DNA of 64,000 nt from the NCBI GenBank assembly GCA_920105625.2, contig OV050032.1:108298542-108362541 (forward strand), given 5' to 3'. This document shows, piece by piece, positions 11,356-21,912 of this stretch. Each line of letters opens with the position of its first letter. Positions within the stretch are counted from its first letter, which is position 1. Under the pieces are notes generated by a model. That model was not told the DNA's origin and did no database searches. It saw only the letters and a program-made list of their open reading frames with translations. The stretch comes from Clusia tigrina. Lineage: Eukaryota; Arthropoda; Insecta; Diptera; Clusiidae. The translations under genes and the position numbers were made by a program.

Positions 11356-11929
11356 ATAGCTTAAATTGACAAGAGGCTCGGGTACTTTATTGTTACAAAA
11401 TTTCAAGGTTTTATGACGCTCCAGTAAAAAGTTACAAGCATTTGTATGTTGCAAACTTTGATAGGTGTAGGACGTACCGTAAAGAAGTTAGGGCCATTTG
11501 AAGTTTTATCAGTGTTTGATTTGGGACTCAAGGGTAGCATAGCTTTGAGCGATAGCTTAAATTGACAAGAGGCTCGAGTACTTTTTTGTTACAAAATTTC
11601 AAGGTTTTGTGACGCTCCAGTAAAAAGTTACAAGCAAACTTTGATAAGTATAGGACGTACCGTGAAGATGTTAGGGGCGTTTGAAGTTTTATCAGTGTTT
11701 GATTTGGGACTCAAGGGTAGCATAGCTTTGAGCGATGGCTTAAATTGACAAGAGGCTCGGGTACTTTATTGTTACAAAATTTCAAGGTTTTATGACGCTC
11801 CAGTAATAAGTTACAAGCATTGTATGTTGCAAACTTTGATAGGTGTAGGACGTACCGTAAAGAAGTTAGGGGCGTTTGAAGTTTTATCAGTGTTTGATTT
11901 GGGACTCAAGGGTAGCATAGCTTTGAGCG
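11356..11929 (+). repeat. 574-bp trimer HOR, copy 2
   Basis: Repeats 10782-11355 at offset 574 with the same 183-bp and 195-bp members (13-bp deletion junction at about 11634/11635). Few differences are visible, for example GATAGC for GATGGC at its start and GGTTTTGTG near 11605. This is one of the shortest HORs in the window and appears recent. Confidence 0.9.
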
Positions 11930-13301
11930 ATAGCTTAAATTGACAAGAGGCTCGAGTACTTTATTGTTACAAAATTTCAACGTTTTATGACGCTCCAGTA
12001 AAAAGTTACAAGCATTTGTATGTTGCAAACTTTGATAGGTGTAGGACGTACCGTAAAGAAGTTAGGGTCATTTGAAGTTTCATCAGTGTTTGATTTGGGA
12101 CTCAAAGGTAGCATAGCTTTGAGCGATAGCTTAAATTGACAAGAGGCTCGAGTACTTTATTGTTACAAAATTTCAACGTTTTATGACGCTCCAGTAATAA
12201 GTTACAAGCATTTGTATGTTGCAAACTTTGATTGGTGTAGCACGTACCGTATAGAAGTTAGGGCCATTTGAAGTTTTATCAGTGTTTGATTTGGGACTCT
12301 AGGGTAGCATAGCTTTGAGCGATGGCTTAAATTGACAAGAGGCTCGGGTACTTTATTGTTACAAAATTTCAAGGTTTTATGACGCTCCAGTAAAAAGTTA
12401 CAAGCATTTGTGTGTTGAAAACTTTGATAGGTGTAGGACGTACCGTAAAGAAGTTAGGGCCATTTGAAGTTTTATCAGTGTTTGATTTGGGACTCAAGGG
12501 TAGCATAGCTTTGAGCGATAGCTTAAATTGACAATTGGCTCGAGTACTTTATTGTTACAAAATTTCAAGGTTTTATGACGCTCCAGTAAAAAGTTACAAG
12601 CATTTGTATGTTGCAAACTTTGATAGGTGTAGGACGAACCGTGAAGAAGTTAGGGGCGTTTGAAGATTTATCAGTGTTTGATTTGGGACTCAAGGGTAGC
12701 ATATCTTTGAGCGATGGCTTAAATTGACAAGAGGCTCGGGTACTTTATTGTTACAAAATTTCAAGGTTTTATGACGCTCCAGTAAAAAGTTACAAGCATT
12801 TGTATGTTGCAAACTTTGATAGGTGTAGGGCGTACCGTAAAGAAGTTTGGGGCGTTTGAAGTTTTATCAGTATTTGAATTGGGACTCAAGGGTAGCATAG
12901 CTTTGAGCGATGGCTTAAATTGACAAGAGGCTCGAATACTTAATTGTTACCAAATTTCAAGGTTTTATGACGCTCCAGTAAAAAGTTACAAGCATTTGTA
13001 TTTTGCAAACTTTGATAGGTGTAGGACGTACCGTAAATAAGTTAGGGGCGTTTGAAGTTTTATCAGTGTTTGATATGGGACTCAAGGGTAGCATAGCTTT
13101 GAGCGATGGCCTAAATTGACAAGAGGCTCGAGTACTTTATTGTTTCAAAATTTCAAGATTTTATGACGCTCCAGTAAAAACTTACAAGCATTTGTATGTT
13201 GCAAACTTTGATAGGTGTAGGACGTACCGTAAAGAAGTTAGGGGCGTTTGAAGTTTTATCAGTGCTTGATTTGGGACTCTATAGTAGCATAGCTTTGAGC
13301 G
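11930..13301 (+). repeat. S9-like monomer followed by S1-S6
   Basis: One S9-like monomer (TTTCAACG, GGTCATTTG, CTCAAAGG; 11930-12125) leads into S1-S6 starting at 12126 (GATTGGTGTAGCACG near 12230, GTGTTGAAAAC near 12411, GACGAACC, TAGGGCGTACC, TATTTTGC, GTGCTTG). Private changes include CAATTGGCTCG near 12533 and TGTTTCAAAATTTC near 13141. S7 and S8 are missing before the next block. Confidence 0.8.
12101..12123. other. Perfect 7-bp stem form of the dyad (S9/S10 subfamily)
   Basis: CTCAAAG (12101-12107), GTAGCATAG loop, CTTTGAG (12117-12123). The single G-to-A change typical of S9/S10 monomers turns the consensus site into a perfect 7-bp inverted repeat. The same form recurs in S9/S10 copies, for example near 17589, 21109, 23648, 26581, 28148, 31081, 38917 and 45184. 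Confidence 0.65.
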
Positions 13302-14085
13302 ATGGCCTAAATTGACAAGAGGCTCGGGTACTCTATTGTTACAAAATTTCAAGGTTTTATGACGCTCCAGTAAAAAGTTACAAGCATTTGTATGTTGCAA
13401 ACTTTGATAGGTGTAGGACGAACCGTGAAGAAGTTAGGGGCGTTTGAAGTTTTATCAGTGTTTGATTTGGGACTCAAGGGTAGCATATCTTTGAGCGATG
13501 GCTTAAATTGACAAGAGGCTCGGGTACTTTATTGTTACAAAATTTCAAGGTTTTATGACGCTCCAGTAAAAAGTTACAAGCATTTGTATGTTGCAAACTT
13601 TGATAGGTGTAGGGCGTACCGTAAAGAAGTTTGGGGCGTTTGAAGTTTTATCAGTATTTGAATTGGGACTCAAGGGTAGCATAGCTTTGAGCGATGGCTT
13701 AAATTGACAAGAGGCTCGAATACTTCATTGTTACCAAATTTCAAGGTTTTATGACGCTCCAGTAAAAAGTTACAAGCATTTGTAGTTTGCAAACTTTGAT
13801 AGGTGTAGGACGTACCGTAAATAAGTTAGGGGCGTTTGAAGTTTTATCAGTGTTTGATTTGGGACTCAAGGATAGCATAGCTTTGAGCGATGGCCTAAAT
13901 TGACAAGAGGCTCGAGTACTTTATTGTTACAAAATTTCAAGATTTTATGACGCTCCAGTAAAAAGTTACAAGCATTTGTATGTTGCAAACTTTGATAGGT
14001 GTAGGACGTACCGTAAAGAAGTTAGGGCCATTTGAAGTTTTATCAGCGTTTGATTTGGGACTCAAGGGTAGCATAGCTTTGAGCG
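13302..14085 (+). repeat. Second S3-S6 run with hybrid ends
   Basis: Four monomers. The first joins a GATGGCCTAA/CTCGGGTAC front to an S3 body (GACGAACCGTGAAG near 13418), then S4, S5, and a monomer with an S6 front (TTCAAGATTTT) and an S7 back half (GGCCATTTG, CAGCGTTTG). It repeats S3-S5 of 12518-13105 at offset 784, so four slots appear to have been duplicated. Confidence 0.75.
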
Positions 14086-16044
14086 ATAGCTTAAATTGAC
14101 AAGAGGCTCGAGTACTTTTTTGTTACAAAATTTCAAGGTTTTATGACGCTCCAGTAAAAAGTTACAAGCATTTGTATGTTGCAAACTTTGATAAGTATAG
14201 GATGTACCGTGAAGATGTTAGGGGCGTTTGAATTTTTATCAGTGTTTGATTTGGGACTCAAGGGTAGCATAGCTTTGAGCGATGGCTTAAATTGACAAGA
14301 GGCTCGGGTACTTTGTTGTTACAAAATTTCAAGGTTTTATGACGCTCCAGTAATAAGTTACAAGCATTGTATGTTGCAAACTTTGATATGTGTAGGACGT
14401 ACCGTAAAGAAGTTAGGGGCGTTTGAAGTTTTATCAGTGTTTGATTTGGGACTCAAGGGTAGCATAGCTTTGAGCGATAGCTTAAATTGACAAGAGGCTC
14501 GAGTACTTTATTGTTACAAAATTTCAACGTTTTATGACGCTCCAGTAAAAAGTTACAAGCATTTGTATGTTGCAAACTTTGATAGGTGTAGGACGTACCG
14601 TATAGAAGTTAGGGTCATTTGAGGTTTCATCAGTGTTTGATTTGGGACTCAAAGGTAGCATAGCTTTGAGCGATGGCCTAAATTGACAAGAGGCTCGAGT
14701 ACTTTATTTTTACAAAATTTCAAGGTTTTATGACGCTCCAGTAAAAAGTTACAAGCATTTGTATGTTGCAAACTTTGATAGGTGTAGGACGTACCGTAAA
14801 GAAGTTAGGGGCGTTTGAAGTTTTATCAGTGTTTGATTTGGGACTCAAGGGTAGCATAGCTTTGAGCGATGGCTTAAATTGACAAGAGGCTCGTGTACTT
14901 TATTGTTACAAAATTTCAAGGCTTTATGACGCTCCAGTATAAAGTTACAAGCATTTGTATGTTGCAAACTTTGATAGGTGTAGGACGTACCGTAAAGAAG
15001 TTAGGGCCATTTGAAGTTTTATCAGTGTTTGATTTGGGACTCAAGGGTAGTATAGCTTTGAGCGATGGCCTTAATTGACAAGAGGCTCGAGTACTTTATT
15101 GTTACAAAATTTCAATGTTTTATGACGCTCCAGTAAAAAGTTACAAGCATTTGTATGTTGCAAACTTTGATAGGTGTAGGACGTACCGTAAAGAAGTTAG
15201 GGCCATTTGACGTTTTATCAGTGTTTGATTTGGGACTCAGGGGTAGCATAGCTTTGAGCGATGGCCTAAATTGACAAGAGGCTCGAGTACTTTATTGTTA
15301 CAAAATTTCAAGGTCTTATGACGCTCCAGTAAAAAGTTACAAGCATTTGTATGTTGCAAGCTTTGATTGGTGTAGGACGTACCGTATAGAAGTTAGGGCC
15401 ATTTAAAGTTTTATCAGTGTTTGATTTGGGACTCTAGGGTAGCATAGCTTTGAGCGATGGCCTAAATTGACAAGAGGCTCGAGTACTTTATTTTTACAAA
15501 ATTTCAAGGTTTTATGACGCTCCAGTAAAAAGTTACAAGCATTTGTATGTTGCAAACTTTGATTGGTGTAGGACGTACCGTATAGAAGTTAGGGCCATTT
15601 GAAGTTTTATCAGTGTTTGATTTGGGACTCTAGGGTAGCATAGCTTTGAGCGATGGCTTAAATTGACAAGAGGCTCGGGTACTTTATTGTTACAAAATTT
15701 CAAGGTTTTATGACGCTCCAGTAAAAAGTTACAAGCATTTGTATGGTGCAAACTTTGATAGGTGTAGGACGTACCGTATAGAAGTTAGGGCCATTTGAAG
15801 TTTTATCAGTGTTTGATTTGGGACTCTAGGGTAGCATAGCTTTGAGCGATGGCTTAAATTGACAAGAGGCTCGGGTACTTTATTGTTACAAATTTTCAAG
15901 GTTTTATGACGCTCCAGTAAAAAGTTACAAGCATTTGTATGTTGCAAACTTTGATAGGTGTAGGACGTACCGTAAAGAAGTTAGGGCCATTTGAAGTTTT
16001 ATCAGTGTTTGATTTGGGACTCAAGGGTAGCATAGCTTTGAGCG
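14086..16044 (+). repeat. Mosaic block introducing S9-S13 types
   Basis: Ten monomers, 1959 bp (one of 195 bp). It starts with S8 (14086) and a 195-mer (AAGCATTGTATG), then S9, S11, S12 (CTCGTGTAC, AGTATAAAG, GGGTAGTATAG; 14869) and an S13-like copy (CCTTAATT, TTCAATG). It then switches to the older left-end monomers (GCAAGCTTTGATTGG, TATTTTTAC, GTATAGAAG; 15261-16044), which resemble 3726-4313 and 6078-6861. Confidence 0.75.
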
Positions 16045-17611
16045 ATTGCTTAAATTGACAAGAGGCTCGAGTACTTTATTGTTACAAAATTTCAAGGTTT
16101 TATGACGCTCCAGTAAAAAGTTACAAGCATTTGTATGTTGCAAACTTTGATTGGTGTAGCACGTACCGTATAGAAGTTAGGGCCATTTGAAGTTTTATCA
16201 GTGTTTGATTTGGGACTCTAGGGTAGCATAGCTTTGAGCGATGGCTTAAATTGGCAAGAGGCTCGGGTACTTTATTGTTACAAAATTTCAAGGTTTTATG
16301 ACGCTCCAGTAAAAAGTTACAAGCATTTGTATGTTGAAAACTTTGATAGGTGTAGGACGTACCGTAAAGAAGTTAGGGCCATTTGAAGTTTTATCAGTGT
16401 TTGATTTGGGACTCAAAGGTAGCATAGCTTTGAGCGATAGCTTAAATTGACAAGAGGCTCGAGTACTTTATTGTTACAAAATTTCAAGGTTTTATGACGC
16501 TCCAGTAAAAAGTTACAAGCATTTGTATGTTGCAAACTTTGATAGGTGTAGGACGAACCGTGAAGAAGTTAGGGGCGTTTGAAGTTTTATCAGTGTTTGA
16601 TTTGGGACTCAAGGGTAGCATATCTTTGAGCGATGGCTTTAATTGACAAGAGGCTCGGGTACTTTATTGTTACAAAATTTCAAGGTTTTATGACGCTCCA
16701 GTAAAAAGTTACAAGCATTTGTATGTTGCAAACTTTGATAGGTGTAGGGCGTACCGTAAAGAAGTTAGGGGCGTTTGAAGTTTTATCAGTATTTGAATTG
16801 GGACTCAAGGGTAGCATAGCTTTGAGCGATGGCTTAAATTGACAAGAGGCTCGAATACTTCATTGTTACAAAATTTCAAAGTTTTATGACGCTCCAGTAA
16901 AAAGTTACAAGCATTTGTATTTTGCAAACTTTGATAGGTGTAGGACGTACCGTAAATAAGTTAGGGGCGTTTGAAGTTTTATCAGTGTTTGATTTGGGAC
17001 TCAAGGGTAGCATAGCTTTGAGCGATGGCCTAAATTGACAAGAGGCTCGAGTACTTTATTGTTACAAAATTTCAAGATTTTATGACGCTCCAGTAAAAAG
17101 TTACAAGCATTTGTATGTTGCAAACTTTGATAGGTGTAGGACGTACCGTAAAGAAGTTAGGGGCGTTTGAAGTTTTATCAGTGCTTGATTTGGGACTCTA
17201 GGGTAGCATAGCTTTGAGCGATGGCTTAAATTGACAAGAGGCTCGGGTACTTTATTGTTACAAAATTTCAAGGTTTTATGACGCTCCAGTAAAAAGTTAC
17301 AAGCATTGTATGTTGCAAACTTTGATAGGTGTAGGACGTACCGTAAAGAAGTTAAGGGCGTTTGAAGTTTTATCAGTGTTTGATTTGGGACTCAAGGGTA
17401 GCATAGCTTTGAGCGATAGCTTAAATTGACAAGAGGCTCGAGTACTTTATTGTTACAAAATTTCAACGTTTTATGACGCTCCAGTAAAAAGTTACAAGCA
17501 TTTGTATGTTGCAAACTTTGATAGGTGTAGGACGTACCGTAAAGAAGTTAGGGTCATTTGAAGTTTTATCAGTGTTTGATTTGGGACTCAAAGGTAGCAT
17601 AGCTTTGAGCG
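16045..17611 (+). repeat. S1-S6 run plus two further monomers
   Basis: Eight monomers, 1567 bp. S1 (GATTGGTGTAGCACG near 16149), S2, S3, S4, S5 and S6 are in order, then a 195-mer (AAGCATTGTATG, GTTAAGGGCG) and an S9 type (TTTCAACG, GGTCATTTG, CTCAAAGG). S7 and S8 are absent here. The boundary reads GATTGC instead of GATGGC/GATAGC at 16044. Confidence 0.8.
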
Positions 17612-18002
17612 ATGGCCTAAATTGACAAGAGGCTCGAGTACTTTATTTTTACAAAATTTCAAGGTTTTATGACGCTCCAGTAAAAAGTTACAAGATTTGT
17701 ATATTGCAAACTTTGATAGGTGTAGGACGTACCGTAAAGAAGTTAGGGGCGTTTGAAGTTTTATCAGTGTTTGATTTGGGACTCAAGGGTAGCATAGCTT
17801 TGAGCGATGGCTTAAATTGACAAGAGGCTCGTGTACTTTATTGTTACAAAATTTCAAGGTTTTATGACGCTCCAGTATAAAGTTACAAGCATTTGTATGT
17901 TGCAAACTTTGATAGGTGTAGGACGTACCGTAAAGAAGTTAGGGCCATTTGAAGTTTTATCAGTGTTTGATTTGGGACTCAAGGGTAGTATAGCTTTGAG
18001 CG
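17612..18002 (+). repeat. 391-bp dimer HOR, copy 1 (S11 + S12)
   Basis: Two monomers, 195 + 196 bp. The first has TTTATTTTTAC and the 1-bp-short TTACAAGATTTGTATATTG near 17688; the second has CTCGTGTAC, AGTATAAAG and GGGTAGTATAG (S12). Confidence 0.85.
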
Positions 18003-18393
18003 ATGGCTTAAATTGACAAGAGGCTCGGGTACTTTATTGTTACAAAATTTCAAGGTTTTATGACGCTCCAGTAAAAAGTTACAAGATTTGTATATTGCAA
18101 ACTTTGATAGGTGTAGGACGTACCGTAAAGAAGTTAGGGGCGTTTGAAGTTTTATCAGTGTTTGATTTGGGACTCAAGGGTAGCATAGCTTTGAGCGATG
18201 GCTTAAATTGACAAGAGGCTCGTGTACTTTATTGTTACAAAATTTCAAGGTTTTATGACGCTCCAGTATAAAGTTACAAGCATTTGTATGTTGCAAACTT
18301 TGATAGGTGTAGGACGTACCGTAAAGAAGTTAGGGCCATTTGAAGTTTTATCAGTGTTTGATTTGGGACTCAAGGGTAGTATAGCTTTGAGCG
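18003..18393 (+). repeat. 391-bp dimer HOR, copy 2 (S11 + S12)
   Basis: Duplicate of 17612-18002 at offset 391, including the same 1-bp-short TTACAAGATTTGTATATTG. Its first monomer begins with GATGGCTTAA/CTCGGGTAC rather than the first copy's GATGGCCTAA/CTCGAGTAC, which marks the exchange point. Confidence 0.85.
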
Positions 18394-19175
18394 ATGGCCT
18401 TAATTGACAAGAGGCTCGAGTACTTTATTGTTACAAAATTTCAATGTTTTATGACGCTCCAGTAAAAAGTTACAAGCATTTGTATGTTGCAAACTTTGAT
18501 AGGTGTAGGACGTACCGTAAAGAAGTTAGGGGCGTTTGAAGTTTTATCAGTGTTTGATTTGGGACTCAAGGGTAGCATAGCTTTGAGCGATGGCTTAAAT
18601 TGACAAGAGGCTCGAGTACTTCATTGTTACAAAATTTCAAGGCTTTATGACGCTCCAGTAAAAAGTTACAAGCATTTGTATGTTGCAAACTTTGATAGGT
18701 GTAGTACGTACCGTAAAGAAGTTAGGGGCCTTTGAAGTTTTATCAGTGTTTGATTTGGGACTCAAGGGTAGCATAGCTTTGAGCGATGGCTTAAATTGAC
18801 AAGAGGCTCGAGTACTTCATTGTTACAAAATTTCAAGGTTTTATGACGCTCCAGTAAAAAGTTACAAGCATTTGTATGTTGCAAACTTTGATAGGTGTAG
18901 TACGTACCGTAAAGAAGTTAGGGGCCTTTGAAGTTTTATCAGTGTTTGATTTGGGACTCAAGGGTAGCATAGCTTTGAGCGATGGCTTAAATTGACAAGA
19001 GGCTCGAGTACTTCATTGTTACAAAATTTCAAGGTTTTATGACGCTCCAGTAAAAAGTTACAAGCATTTGTATGTTGCAAACTTTGATAGGTGTAGGACG
19101 TACCGTAAAGAAGTTAGGGGCGTTTGAAGTTTGAAGTGTTTGATTTGAGACTCAAGGGTAGCATAGCTTTGAGCG
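18394..19175 (+). repeat. S13, S14, S14, S15 run
   Basis: Four monomers, 782 bp (S15 is 194 bp). The first clear S14 copies (TGTAGTACGTACC with GGGGCCTTTG) and the first S15 (TTTGAAGTTTGAAG, TTTGAGACTC) occur here; S14 is present twice. Ends at the boundary where the first large HOR starts. Confidence 0.85.
18704..18711. other. GTACGTAC palindrome of the S14 subfamily
   Basis: S14 monomers read TGTAGTACGTACC where most read TGTAGGACGTACC, which creates an 8-bp self-complementary GTACGTAC. It marks every S14 copy (for example near 18900, 21440, 24570, 30438, 32589, 36901, 39839, 50416, 63143; the copy near 27504 reads GTATGTAC). No function is known to me; it serves here as a subfamily marker. 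Confidence 0.7.
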
Positions 19176-21912
19176 ATGGCCTAAATTGACAAGAGGCTCG
19201 CGTGCTTTATTGTTACAAAATTTCAATGTTTTATGACGCTCCAGTAAAAAGTTACAAGCATTTGTATGTTGCAAACTTTGATAGGTGTAGCACGTACCGT
19301 ATAGAAGTTAGGGCCATTTGAAGTTTTATCAGTGTTTGATTTGGGATTCTAGGGTAGCATAGCTTTGAGCGATGGCTTAAATTGACAAGAGGCTCGGGTA
19401 CTTTATTGTTACAAAATTTCAAGGTTTTATGACGCTCCAGTAAAAAGTTACAAGCATTTGTATGTTGAAAACTTTGATAGGTATAGGACGTACCGTAAAG
19501 AAGTTAGGGCCATTTGAAGTTTTATCAGTGTTTGATTTGGGACTCAAGGGTAGCATAGCTTTGAGCGATAGCTTAAATTGACAAGAGGCTCGAGTACTTT
19601 ATTGTTACAAAATTTCAAGGTTTTATGATGCTCCAGTAAAAAGTTACAAGCATTTGTATGTTGCAAACTTTGATAAGTGTAGGACGAACCGTGAAGAAGT
19701 TAGGGGCGTTTGAAGTTTTATCAGTGTTTGATTTGGGACTCAAGGGTAGCATATCTTTGTGCGATGGCTTAAATTGACAAGAGGCTCGGGTACTTTATTG
19801 TTACAAAATTTCAAGGTTTTATGACGCTCCAGTAAAAAGTTACAAGCATTTGTATGTTGCAAACTTTGATAGGTGTAGGGCGTACCGTAAAGAAGTTAGG
19901 GGCGTTTGAAGTTTTATCAGTATTTGAATTGGGACTCAAGGGTAGCATAGCTTTGAGCGATGGCTTAAATTGACAAGAGGCTCGAATACTTCATTGTTAC
20001 AAAATTTCAAGGTTTTATGACGCTCCAGTAAAAAGTTACAAGCATTTGTATTTTGCAAACTTTGATATTTGTAGGACGTACCGTAAATAAGTTAGGGGCG
20101 TTTGAAGTTTTATCAGTGTTTGATTTGGGACTCAAGGGTAGCATTGAGCGATGGCCTAAATTGACAAGAGGCTCGAGTACTTTATTGTTACAAAATTTCA
20201 AGATTTTATGACGCTCCAGTAAAAAGTTACAAGCATTTGTATGTTGCAAACTTTGATAGGTGTAGGACGTACCGTAAAGAAGTTAGGGGCGTTTGAAGTT
20301 TTATCAGTGCTTGATTTGGGACTCTAGGGTAGCATAGCTTTGAGCGATGGCTTAAATTGACAAGAGGCTCGGGTACTTTATTGTTACAAAATTTCAAGGT
20401 TTTATGACGCTCCAGTAAAAAGTTACAAGCATTTGTATGTTGCAAACTTTGATAGGTGTAGGACGTACCGTAAAGAAGTTAGGGCCATTTGAAGTTTTAT
20501 CAGTGTTTGATTTGGGACTCAAGGGTAGCATAGCTTTGAGCGATAGCTTAAATTGACAAGAGGCTCGAGTACTTTTTTGTTACAAAATTTCAAGGTTTTA
20601 TGAGGCTCCAGTAAAAAGTTACAAGCATTTGTATGTTGCAAACTTTGATAAGTGTAGGACGTACCGTGAAGATGTTAGGGGCGTTTGAAGTTTTATCAGT
20701 GTTTGATTTGGGACTCAAGGGTAGCATAGCTTTGAGCGATAGCTTAAATTGACAAGAGGCTCGAGTACTTTATTGTAACAAAATTTCAACGTTTTATGAC
20801 GCTCCAGTAAAAAGTTACAAGCATTTGTATGTTGCAAACTTTGATAGGTGTAGGACGTACCGTAAAGAAGTTAGGGTCATTTGAAGTTTTATCAGTGTTT
20901 GATTTGGGACTCAAGGGTAGCATAGCTTTGAGCGATGGCCTAAATTGACAAGAGACTCGAGTACTTTATTTTTACAAAATTTCAAGGTTTTATGACGCTC
21001 CAGTAAAAAGTTACAAGCATTTGTATGTTGCAAACTTTGATAGGTGTAGGACGTACCGTAAAGAAGTTAGGGTCATTTGAAGTTTTATCAGTGTTTGATT
21101 TGGGACTCAAAGGTAGCATAGCTTTGAGCGATGGCCTAAATTGACAAGAGGCTCGAGTACTTTATTTTTACAAAATTTCAAGGTTTTATGACGCTCCAGT
21201 AAAAAGTTACAAGCATTTGTATGTTGCAAACTTTGATAGGTGTAGGACGTACCGTAAAGAAGTTAGGGGCGTTTGAAGTTTTATCAGTGTTTGATTTGGG
21301 ACTCAAGGGTAGCATAGCTTTGAGCGATGGCTTAAATTGACAAGAGGCTCGTGTACTTTATTGTTACAAAATTTCAAGGTTTTATGACGCTCCAGTAAAA
21401 AGTTACAAGCATTTGTATGTTGCAAACTTTGATAGGTGTAGTACGTACCGTAAAGAAGTTAGGGGCCTTTGAAGTTTTATCAGTGTTTGATTTGGGACTC
21501 AAGGGTAGCATAGCTTTGAGCGATGGCTTAAATTGACAAGAGGCTCGAGTACTTCATTGTTACAAAATTTCAAGGTTTTATGACGCTCCAGTAAAAAGTT
21601 ACAAGCATTTGTATGTTGCAAACTTTGATAGGTGTAGTACGTACCGTAAAGAAGTTAGGGGCCTTTGAAGTTTTATCAGTGTTTGATTTGGGACTCAAGG
21701 GTAGCATAGCTTTGAGCGATGGCTTAAATTGACAAGAGGCTCGAGTACTTCATTGTTACAAAATTTCAAGGTTTTATGACGCTCCAGTAAAAAGTTACAA
21801 GCATTTGTATGTTGCAAACTTTGATAGGTGTAGGACGTACCGTAAAGAAGTTAGGGGCGTTTGAAGTTTGAAGTGTTTGATTTGAGACTCAAGGGTAGCA
21901 TAGCTTTGAGCG
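19176..21912 (+). repeat. 14-mer HOR (2737 bp), unit U1
   Basis: Order S1-S11, then one S12/S14 hybrid (21341-21536: CTCGTGTAC front, TGTAGTACGTACC back), then S14 and S15. S12-S13 have collapsed into one hybrid monomer. S5 is only 191 bp (19960-20150; GGGTAGCAT joined directly to TGAGCG). The next unit repeats it at offset 2737. Confidence 0.92.
20141..20150 (+). other. 5-bp deletion marking S5 of units U1-U3
   Basis: GCATTGAGCG stands where other monomers have GCATAGCTTTGAGCG. The 191-bp monomer occurs only three times, at 19960-20150, 22697-22887 and 25630-25820, always in the S5 slot of neighbouring HORs. S5 copies elsewhere (for example 5098-5293, 37961-38156, 44229-44424) are full length. 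Confidence 0.9.

Noticed and set aside
20007..20249. 80-81-codon minus-strand frames at the 5-bp-deletion and S15 monomers
   Set aside because: The extra length comes from an indel that shifts frame between two copies of the same satellite-derived peptide; no independent coding signal.
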